Part shown: in pieces, positions 1-5,738 of the stretch
Position numbering within the stretch: position 1 is the first letter of the stretch
Layout: each line of letters begins with the position of its first letter
DNA from: Pseudomonadota bacterium
GTDB lineage: Bacteria; Pseudomonadota; Alphaproteobacteria; Caulobacterales; Caulobacteraceae
DNA: 6,331 nucleotides
Assembly: GCA_023416055.1 (NCBI GenBank)
Contig: JAEZIH010000231.1
Span: 1-6,331 of the forward strand
Direction: 5' to 3'
Position numbers and translations under genes: made by a program
The notes under the pieces: generated by a model
Database searches by the model: none
What the model was told of the DNA's origin: nothing
The model's input: only the letters and a program-made list of their open reading frames with translations

Positions 1-715
<715 letters not shown>

Positions 716-733
716 CCCCTTCTGAGGCGGACT

Positions 734-774
734 CCGGGCGGCGCGCCCTCATCTGCAAGCGACGCGCCGTCCGG
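734..774 (-). other. Strong hairpin in the clpB leader / receptor-clpB spacer
   Basis: Two 12-base arms, 763-774 and 734-745, are complementary at 11 of 12 positions (one A-C mismatch in minus-strand RNA) around a 17-base loop. On the minus strand the arms read CCGGACGGCGCG and CGCGCCGCCCGG. The structure ends 18 bases before the clpB ATG. No U-run follows, so it is not a classical Rho-independent terminator of the receptor gene. It could be a U-less terminator, an RNA-stability element, or a structured leader that limits ClpB translation. In such GC-rich DNA some pairing is expected by chance, but 11 of 12 in a 114-bp gap is notable. Confidence 0.5.
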
Positions 775-783
775 CTGGGCCTC

Positions 784-812
784 AGTTGGGTGTGGCCGGG
801 AGGACACGCAAG
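784..812 (-). promoter_or_regulatory. Candidate sigma32 (heat-shock) promoter for clpB
   Basis: On the minus strand CTTGCGT (806-812) is followed after 14 bases by ACCCAACT (784-791). Against the classical heat-shock consensus CTTGAAA-N11-16-CCCCATNT this matches the CTTG core and five of the seven defined -10 positions, with acceptable spacing. Transcription would start near 776, giving a leader of about 60 bases made almost entirely of the hairpin at 734-774. clpB is a known sigma32 target in many proteobacteria. The match is imperfect and was found by eye. Confidence 0.35.
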
Positions 813-829
813 TCCCCCCGGGACGGATG

Positions 830-1024
830 TCAGCCTCCCGTCTGCGGGGCCGAGAAGTCGAACTGCTCGGGACGGCGCTGGCCGTTGCCGAAGCTCCAGG
901 TCAGGCCGATGTAGGCGGCGCGGCCGCCGAAGGTGACGCTGGTGCGATCGGTGAAGGTCGGAGTGGAGATGTCGGTGGTGGCCCCGAACTCGTCGAACAG
1001 GTCGCGGACGGTGGCCTGGAAGGA
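830..1024 (-). pseudogene. Detached C-terminal 64 codons of the TonB-dependent receptor
   Basis: Downstream of the TGA at 1025-1027 the same reading frame stays open for 64 codons to a second TGA at 830-832. The translation begins SFQATVRDLFDEFGA and includes TSVTFGGRAAYIGLTWSFG, which is typical of the last two or three strands of a TonB-dependent receptor barrel. A short polar Gln/Pro-rich tail ending in QTGG follows. No plausible start codon with a ribosome site precedes it, so it would not be made on its own. It is best read as the orphaned end of the upstream gene. Restoring the stop to a sense codon would give one 745-residue protein. Confidence 0.85.
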
Positions 1025-3067
1025 TCAGTCGCGGCTGAGCTTCCGGCGGTAGCCGAGGTTGACCAGGGTGGCCATCTCGCGCCTGCCCTGGGCCAGAAGC
1101 TGGTCGCCCTGCCAGATGCCCGAGACCTGCAGGAAGTCGTTCTGGGTCGGCTGCCAGTTGAGGGTCAGGCGGCCGGAGACCAGCTCGTCCTCGCGGTCGA
1201 CGGCGCCGGGGATGCCGGCCGCGCCGATCTCCTGGCGGAAGGCGTTGGTGCTGGCGTTGTAGCGCAGGGTCGGGTGCAGCACGCCGTTGGCGACCAGCTC
1301 GATCCCCGTCGCCGTGCTGGAGCCGAGGTTCTCGGGCCGGGTGAGCAGCACCCCGCCGCCGAGGTCGCTGGTGACCTGGGTGAAGGCGTCGCGGGTGTCG
1401 CGATAGTAGAGGGTGGCCTGATAGAAGGTCTGCTGAATCCGCTTCTGCCAGCTGACCTCGAACGAGTCCGTCTCCTGCGGCAGCAGGTCGGGGTTGCCCG
1501 AGTTGTAGTTGAAGGCGTCCTGATAGCTCAGGAAGGGGTTCAGCATCTGCGGCGCCGGACGCTGGATGCGCCGGCTGTAGCTGCCGCGCAGGGTCTCGCC
1601 CTCGCCGATCTGGTAGGACAGGTGCAGGGTCGGATAGGCGCGGAAATAGTCGTTCGAGGCCTGGATGCCGGTGGTGACCTGGTCCAGGTCGATGTTCGCC
1701 TGTTCCAGGCGCAGGCCGAACTGGGCCGACAGCTTTTCGCTGAACGGTTTCTCCCAGGTGGCGTAGACCGCATGCACGGTCTGGTCGACGTGGAACTCGT
1801 TGGAGACGATCGGGTCCGGGACCAGGGTCTGGGGCGTGGCGCCGCGGGCGACCAGGTTGTCGAGCTCGAGCTTCATGCCCTGCAGTTCGTAGCCGAGGCG
1901 CAGGCGGCCGCCGTCTGACAGGGGCCGGACGTAGGCGCTGGTCACGCCGAGGATGTTCATCCGGTTCTTGTTATCGACCATCTCGTAGAAGTCGGGGGCC
2001 GGCGGCAACTGCTGGTCGATGAGGGTGTCGAAGCCGATGCTGAAGCGGTTGCGATCATAGCGGACCTCGTTGGTCCACTCGTGCCCGGCCTCGTCGAAGC
2101 GGCGCAGAACGCGCGCCGTGGCGCCGGAGAACTGGCCCTCGAAGCCGCCCAGGGAATGACGACGGTAGGCGGCGGCGAGGCCCCCGAAGGCGTCGTCGGC
2201 CTCGTACAGCTCGAGGGCGTCGGCGAGATTGTCGACCTGGTTGTGGCGCACCTCGCCGACCAGCTGGGTCTTGTCGTCGAGATTGTGCTCGGCCGAGAGG
2301 CGCAGGAAGTAGCCGTCGGAGTCGCCCTCTACATCCTGGGTCTGGCGTGACTCGACGAACTGGCCCGAGCCCGCGTCGAAGCGGGTGCGCAGGCGATCGA
2401 CCTCCTGGGTGAAGGCGTCGTGGCGGACCCCGGCGTCGGCGGTCAGGGTGGTCTTGCCCATGACATGGGCGATGTTGCCGCCGAGGTTGTAGCGGCCGTC
2501 GTCGCCGACATTGGCGCGGATCGAACCGGTCGTGGTCTGGCCGGGCCGCACGGCGTTCGGTTTGGAGATCAGGTTGATTACCCCGCCGCCGCCCTCGGGG
2601 CTGTAAGCGGGCGTGGGGTTGGTCATGACCTCGATGCGGGCGTACTGGCTGGCCGGGATCTGCAGCACCATCTGGCCGCGGCTGGGGCCGTTGAACTGGG
2701 TCGAGGGCCTGCCGTCGACGAGGATGGTGACGCCGGAATCGCCACGCAGGGTGACGTTGCCGTCGGGATCGACCTCGACGGACGGGATGTTGCGCAGGGC
2801 CTCGGCCAAGCTGCCGGTCGTGGCCTGCAGGTCGTCGGCGAGGCTGTAGCTGACCGAGTCGATCGAGGTCCGGACGTCCGAGGCCCGGCCCTGGACGACG
2901 ACCTCCTCGACCTCGGCTTCGCCGTCGTCCTCGTCGGCCGGCGGCGGGGCGTCCTGGGACGCGGGCGGGGTCTGCCGCTCGGGCGCGGGCGGCGGGGTCT
3001 GGGCGAACGCCGCGCCGGACGAGGCGGCCAGCGCCGTGCCGACCAGCAGGAAGAATTTGAGAGACAT
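1025..3067 (-). CDS. TonB-dependent outer-membrane receptor (OMP_b-brl_3 class), truncated by an in-frame TGA
   Basis: Family members import scarce ligands across the outer membrane using energy from TonB-ExbB-ExbD. The ligand here cannot be told from sequence. The open frame gives 680 residues. Residues 1-22 are a signal peptide ending AFA|Q, followed by a Pro/Asp/Glu-rich stretch. A TonB-box-like VEEVVV lies at about 53-58. The plug spans about 61-169, with LAEALRNIPSVEV, VTLRGDSGVTILVDGRPS and GGGGVINLISK. The barrel starts at about 170, with NPDLLPQETDSFEVSWQKR near its C-terminal third. The ATG at 3065-3067 is chosen over one 22 codons upstream because it opens directly on the signal peptide and has AGGA 8 bases before it; the longer version would also run into the promoter. 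The frame stops at SRD-TGA, short of the last barrel strands and the terminal aromatic signal needed for BAM-dependent insertion, so the product is probably non-functional unless the stop is an error. Confidence 0.9.
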   Translation of the reverse strand: MSLKFFLLVGTALAASSGAAFAQTPPPAPERQTPPASQDAPPPADEDDGEAEVEEVVVQGRASDVRTSIDSVSYSLADDLQATTGSLAEALRNIPSVEVDPDGNVTLRGDSGVTILVDGRPSTQFNGPSRGQMVLQIPASQYARIEVMTNPTPAYSPEGGGGVINLISKPNAVRPGQTTTGSIRANVGDDGRYNLGGNIAHVMGKTTLTADAGVRHDAFTQEVDRLRTRFDAGSGQFVESRQTQDVEGDSDGYFLRLSAEHNLDDKTQLVGEVRHNQVDNLADALELYEADDAFGGLAAAYRRHSLGGFEGQFSGATARVLRRFDEAGHEWTNEVRYDRNRFSIGFDTLIDQQLPPAPDFYEMVDNKNRMNILGVTSAYVRPLSDGGRLRLGYELQGMKLELDNLVARGATPQTLVPDPIVSNEFHVDQTVHAVYATWEKPFSEKLSAQFGLRLEQANIDLDQVTTGIQASNDYFRAYPTLHLSYQIGEGETLRGSYSRRIQRPAPQMLNPFLSYQDAFNYNSGNPDLLPQETDSFEVSWQKRIQQTFYQATLYYRDTRDAFTQVTSDLGGGVLLTRPENLGSSTATGIELVANGVLHPTLRYNASTNAFRQEIGAAGIPGAVDREDELVSGRLTLNWQPTQNDFLQVSGIWQGDQLLAQGRREMATLVNLGYRRKLSRD

Positions 3068-3075
3068 GTCGACGA

Positions 3076-3079
3076 TCCT
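3076..3079 (-). promoter_or_regulatory. Ribosome binding site that fixes the receptor start
   Basis: AGGA on the minus strand lies 8 bases before the ATG at 3065-3067. It supports that start over the in-frame ATG at 3131-3133, whose extra 22 residues (MVGFNSYLKSTR...) would precede a complete signal peptide and overlap the proposed promoter. Confidence 0.65.
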
Positions 3080-3105
3080 GGACCGGCCATACGCAGGCCG
3101 TGTTG

Positions 3106-3133
3106 ATTTTAAGTACGAGTTAAACCCGACCAA
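3106..3133 (-). promoter_or_regulatory. Sigma70-like promoter of the receptor gene
   Basis: On the minus strand TTGGTC (3128-3133) and TAAAAT (3106-3111) are separated by 16 bases. The -10 hexamer matches TATAAT at five of six positions; the -35 keeps the TTG core. Transcription would begin near 3099, leaving a leader of about 30 bases with the AGGA ribosome site. The elements lie in an AT-rich island that contrasts with the GC-rich surroundings. Confidence 0.5.
3109..3123. promoter_or_regulatory. CtrA-type binding box TTAA-N7-TTAA
   Basis: TTAA at 3109-3112 and TTAA at 3120-3123 are separated by exactly seven bases, the core of the CtrA recognition site known from Caulobacter (TTAA-N7-TTAA, often followed by C, here by A on both strands). 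The arms extend to TTTAA/TTAAA, so the site reads similarly on both strands. It occupies the spacer and part of the -10 element of the receptor promoter. That position fits repression or cell-cycle gating better than activation from the -35. A perfect match is unlikely by chance in DNA this GC-rich, though this is an AT-rich patch. Confidence 0.55.
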
Positions 3134-3183
3134 TCCTGGTGGGAAGTTACATCTTTTTCATTTCATTACGGTTTTTTCAGAAT
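3134..3183. other. AT-rich segment with T-tract direct repeat upstream of the receptor promoter
   Basis: TTTTTCA occurs at 3154-3160 and again at 3173-3179, a 19-base period close to two helical turns. A TTTCATT run lies between them. Relative to the proposed receptor start site near 3099 these sit at about -55 to -80. They could act as an UP-like or bending element, or as an activator site. I recognise no named operator here. Confidence 0.3.
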
Positions 3184-3294
3184 CCGCAGCGCCACGGGCT
3201 AAACCGTCTTGGCGAGGCGATTGAAGCCCCGCCGGGACTGATCGGCATGAGGTCGCGGTGAGCAATCGCTGAAAAGCGGCGGCGCCCTTTCGGC

Positions 3295-3322
3295 TTGGCG
3301 GCGGAGGCGCGCGCGGGCTAGC
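3295..3322 (+). promoter_or_regulatory. Possible promoter of the serine hydrolase unit
   Basis: TTGGCG (3295-3300) and GCTAGC (3317-3322) loosely follow the Caulobacter housekeeping pattern TTGACG...GCTA. The GCTA core is intact but the rest of the -10 is not. The position gives a leader of about 25 bases before the ATG at 3353. This is the best candidate I see on this strand and it is weak. Confidence 0.25.
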
Positions 3323-3352
3323 GTCGGCCGCAAGTCCGCCGGGAGCGTCCGA

Positions 3353-4972
3353 ATGTCCATGCAACTCACCCGCCGCGCAGCGCTGGCCTCTTCCGTGGCC
3401 GCCGGCGTCGCCCTGCCGTCGCTGTCCCACGCCCAGACCGGCCCGGCGCCGTCGGGCGAGGCTCTGGCCGAAGCCGTGGATGCCTATGTGAAGGCCTGTC
3501 TGGCCGCCTTCCCCGACCAGCCGGCGGTCTCGGCGGCCGTGGTCAAGGACGGGGCGCCGGTGCTGACCCGAGGCTATGGGGTCCGCAAACAGGGCGAGGC
3601 GGCGCAGGCCGACGAGCACACCCTGTTCGCCGTCGCCTCGAACACCAAGAACGTCACCGCCGCGGCCCTGGCCATGATGGTCGACGAGGGCAAGGTGAAG
3701 TGGGACGAGCCGGTGAGGACCTACCTGCCGGGGTTCACCCTGTCGGACCCGGTGATCGGCGAGCGGATCACCGTCCGCGACACCCTCAGCCACCGGGCCG
3801 GATTCGGACTCGGCGCCGGCGACCTGCTGTTCTGGCCGAACAGCGACCGGAGCCGGGGCGAGGTGATGGCGGCGGTTCCCTTCGTGCCGATCGAGGACCA
3901 GTTCCGGGCGCAGTACCACTACTGCAACCTGATGTTCGTGGTCGCCGGCGAAGTCCTGGCGGCGGTCTCGGGAATGCCGTGGGAGCAGTTCGTGCAGACG
4001 CGCATCCTCGATCGCGTCGGCATGAGCGAGACCGTGCCGATGGCGACGCTGGCCGATCCGGCGAAGTCGGCCCTGCCGCACGCCCGCATCGGGCCTTCCC
4101 TGCGTTACCAAGGCGAGATGGTGCAGATCGCGGACTCGATCGCCGAGGTGTGGAACTGGGATTCCGCGGCGGCGGCGGGCGGCATCTGCACCACGGCGAC
4201 CGACTGGGCGAAGTGGATGGGGGTGCGGCTGGCCATGGGCGAGCTGCCCGACGGCTCCCGCCTGTTCTCCGAGGCGACGGCGCGCGAGATGTGGCGGCCC
4301 AACATCATCGTCAGCTCGTCCGAGGGGCCGACGGCGGAGCTGCCGGGCCGGGCCATCGCCTCGACCTACGCCATGGGGTTCCAGGTGCAGGACTATCGCG
4401 GCGAGCGGATGATCACCCACGGCGGCGGCTCGCCCGGGGGGATTTCCGCCACCGTGCTGATCCCCGGGCGGAATGCCGGCTTCTCGATATTCTCCAATGC
4501 GGAGGAGAGCTTTCTGCTGCGCGCCCTGCGGTCAGGCGTGGCCGACATCATCATGGGCAAGGCGGACTTCGACTGGATCGCCGACAGCGTGCGGCTGCGC
4601 GATCAGGGCGACGCCAGATCGATCGCCGCGGCGGCCGAGATCGACGCGAAACAGGCGGCGGGTGCGGCGCCGTCCCTGCCGCTTGAGGCCTATGCCGGGA
4701 CCTGGCGGGATCCCTGGTACGGGGACATCGTCGTGTCGCAGCGCGGCGGCGGCCTGTGGCTGGACTTCACCCGCTCCTACGCCCTGAAGGGTCCGCTTGA
4801 GCCCTATGACGGCGAGACCCTGCGCACCCGCTTCCCCGACAAGCGCGAGGAGGACGTGTTCATCACCTTCAAGCTCGAGAACGGCCGGCCGGCCACAGCG
4901 ACGATGAAGGCGGTCAGCCCGGACGCAGACTTCAGCTACGATTTTCACGACCTGCGGCTGACGAAGGTCTGA
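3353..4972 (+). CDS. Exported serine hydrolase, beta-lactamase/PBP fold with C-terminal DUF3471
   Basis: A 539-residue member of the class C beta-lactamase-like family (PF00144), which includes esterases, D-amino peptidases and penicillin-binding enzymes; the substrate is unknown. The N-terminus MSMQLTRRAALASSVAAG ... SHAQ looks like a twin-arginine signal (R7-R8) with cleavage after A27, so a folded periplasmic enzyme is expected. The nucleophile motif is S96-N-T-K99. The second motif is Y190-C-N192, and H356-G-G-G replaces the KTG box, as is usual in esterase-like members. LSHRAGFG at 145-152 is another family landmark. The DUF3471 domain runs from about 442 (LPLEAYAGTW) to the end. The ATG is preceded by GGGAG with 7-base spacing; Met3 is an alternative start. 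It is transcribed away from the receptor and followed after 8 bp by a small membrane-protein gene. Nothing specific points to antibiotic resistance. Confidence 0.92.
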   Translation: MSMQLTRRAALASSVAAGVALPSLSHAQTGPAPSGEALAEAVDAYVKACLAAFPDQPAVSAAVVKDGAPVLTRGYGVRKQGEAAQADEHTLFAVASNTKNVTAAALAMMVDEGKVKWDEPVRTYLPGFTLSDPVIGERITVRDTLSHRAGFGLGAGDLLFWPNSDRSRGEVMAAVPFVPIEDQFRAQYHYCNLMFVVAGEVLAAVSGMPWEQFVQTRILDRVGMSETVPMATLADPAKSALPHARIGPSLRYQGEMVQIADSIAEVWNWDSAAAAGGICTTATDWAKWMGVRLAMGELPDGSRLFSEATAREMWRPNIIVSSSEGPTAELPGRAIASTYAMGFQVQDYRGERMITHGGGSPGGISATVLIPGRNAGFSIFSNAEESFLLRALRSGVADIIMGKADFDWIADSVRLRDQGDARSIAAAAEIDAKQAAGAAPSLPLEAYAGTWRDPWYGDIVVSQRGGGLWLDFTRSYALKGPLEPYDGETLRTRFPDKREEDVFITFKLENGRPATATMKAVSPDADFSYDFHDLRLTKV

Positions 4973-4980
4973 GGCTTCGC

Positions 4981-5262
4981 ATGGCAAGCGGCCCCGCCTG
5001 CCCCCGATGCGGGCGACTCGTACCCGTCAGCCGCACCCAGTGGCGCTTGGGGACGCCGTTCGCCTGCAAGGGATGCGGCGAACGCATCGTCGTGCCCCGG
5101 TCGAACGCCTTCCTGCTCGGGTTCGGCCTGCTTGCGCTCTTCTGGCTGCTCCGTGACCGCTTCCCCGACGCATGGGGCGGACCGGTCGGGCTGTTTGTCG
5201 CCTTGCTGGCGGTCGGGCTGCCTGTCACCTGGTGGATGAGCCGGGTGGAGACGGCCGGGTGA
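4981..5262 (+). CDS. Small zinc-ribbon membrane protein, 93 residues
   Basis: I do not recognise a named family. The N-terminus carries two CxxC pairs, C7-P-R-C10 and C29-K-G-C32, 18 residues apart, which form a likely cytoplasmic zinc ribbon. Two hydrophobic segments follow, at about 43-57 and 67-86 (ending PVTWWMSR), giving a two-pass inner-membrane topology. The ATG is 8 bp after the serine hydrolase stop, and its Shine-Dalgarno-like TGAGG overlaps that stop codon, so the two genes are probably co-transcribed and translationally coupled. The domain order resembles small bacterial zinc-ribbon membrane proteins of unknown role. A functional link to the hydrolase is inferred only from the tight spacing. 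Its stop codon abuts the stop of the opposing gene. Confidence 0.8.
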   Translation: MASGPACPRCGRLVPVSRTQWRLGTPFACKGCGERIVVPRSNAFLLGFGLLALFWLLRDRFPDAWGGPVGLFVALLAVGLPVTWWMSRVETAG

Positions 5263-5265
5263 TCA
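5260..5265. other. Abutting convergent stop codons within TGATCA
   Basis: The palindrome TGATCA supplies the TGA stop of the plus-strand gene (5260-5262) and, on the other strand, the TGA stop of the minus-strand gene (5263-5265). There is no spacer, so any terminator of either unit must lie inside the opposing coding sequence. Confidence 0.9.
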
Positions 5266-5664
5266 CTGCCCCGAGCGGCGACCGGCCTCGAGGATCGGCA
5301 TGCCGGCCTCGGTCGGAATGTAGATGACCTCGCGGCCCTGCTTGCCGGCGGTCTCCTCGAGCATGTGGATGTAGGACCAGCGGAGGTAGTTCTCGGGACC
5401 GCCGAGGCTCTCGGCCATGATGCGGTTGGCCTCGTTGACGCCGCGGGCGCGCTCGACCTCCGCCTGGGCGGTCAGCTTGGCGGAGTCCAGCGCCGCCTGG
5501 GCCTCGAGCACCCGGATGCGGCGATCCTGGACCGCCTGCTCATAGGCCGCCTTGCCGGCCATCTGTTTGGAATAGACGTTGTAGGTCGGCAGGCCGACCA
5601 GCACGAGGGCGCCGACGATCGCCAGGGCGATGACAGAACCGATGGTGAAGCCGAACCCGCGCAT
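5263..5664 (-). CDS. Membrane-anchored coiled-coil protein resembling the C-terminal half of SPFH/prohibitin proteins
   Basis: A 133-residue protein with one N-terminal membrane segment (about 6-25, FTIGSVIALAIVGALVLVG). A charged Ala/Glu/Arg-rich helix at about 34-85, probably a coiled coil, follows, and includes QAEVERARGVNEANRIMAESL. The tail contains YLRWSYIHMLEE and a REVIYIPTEAGMPIL strand. The block around ANRIMAESL...YLRW is typical of the region after the SPFH domain in prohibitin, HflK/HflC and stomatin-like proteins, where it drives ring assembly. The SPFH domain itself (about 150 residues) is absent between the membrane segment and the helix. The ATG has AGGGGG 5 bases upstream, so the short form looks genuine rather than a broken gene. 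It lies 74 bp downstream of the DUF4893 gene. The role is unknown; membrane scaffolding is a guess from the family. Confidence 0.8.
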   Translation of the reverse strand: MRGFGFTIGSVIALAIVGALVLVGLPTYNVYSKQMAGKAAYEQAVQDRRIRVLEAQAALDSAKLTAQAEVERARGVNEANRIMAESLGGPENYLRWSYIHMLEETAGKQGREVIYIPTEAGMPILEAGRRSGQ

Positions 5665-5693
5665 GCAGACCCCCTGAAAATCTCGCGGGACCG

Positions 5694-5729
5694 CCCCGCC
5701 GGGCCAGACTCGCGGTCAGGCCGGCGGGG
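5694..5729 (-). terminator. Strong hairpin after the DUF4893 gene (no adjacent U-run)
   Basis: Arms at 5719-5729 and 5694-5705 pair over 11 bp with one bulged base; the core CCCCGCCGG/CCGGCGGGG is perfect and the loop is about 13 bases. It begins 9 bases after the DUF4893 stop, the usual place for a terminator, but the only T-run (TTTT) on the minus strand lies about 13 bases beyond the stem. It may stop or attenuate transcription, or stabilise the upstream mRNA end. Confidence 0.4.
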
Positions 5730-5738
5730 GTCAAGGCG

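Noticed and set aside
1025..1027. TGA read as selenocysteine
   Set aside because: The protein class has no selenoprotein members, the position is in a barrel strand region, and no evident hairpin element follows the codon.
3068..3133. 22-residue N-terminal extension of the receptor from the ATG at 3131-3133
   Set aside because: It would precede a complete signal peptide, lacks a good ribosome site and overlaps the proposed promoter.
3217..3269. Inverted repeat GCGATTG / CAATCGC, 39 bases apart, in the divergent region
   Set aside because: Only 7 bp with a long loop and no link to promoter elements; within chance expectation.
3158..4420. Long minus-strand open frame (420 codons) opposite the serine hydrolase
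   Set aside because: Arg/His/Gly-rich translation without any family signature, fully antisense to a gene with clear catalytic motifs; a composition artefact.
3353..4972. Antibiotic-resistance beta-lactamase
   Set aside because: The HGG motif in place of KTG, the DUF3471 domain and the length of 539 residues fit the broad serine hydrolase/esterase group better than an AmpC enzyme.
5279..5315. Palindrome CGGCATGCCG nested between CGACCG and CGGTCG as a bidirectional terminator
   Set aside because: It is inside the SPFH-like coding sequence, the arms are interrupted by mismatches and there is no U-run on either strand.
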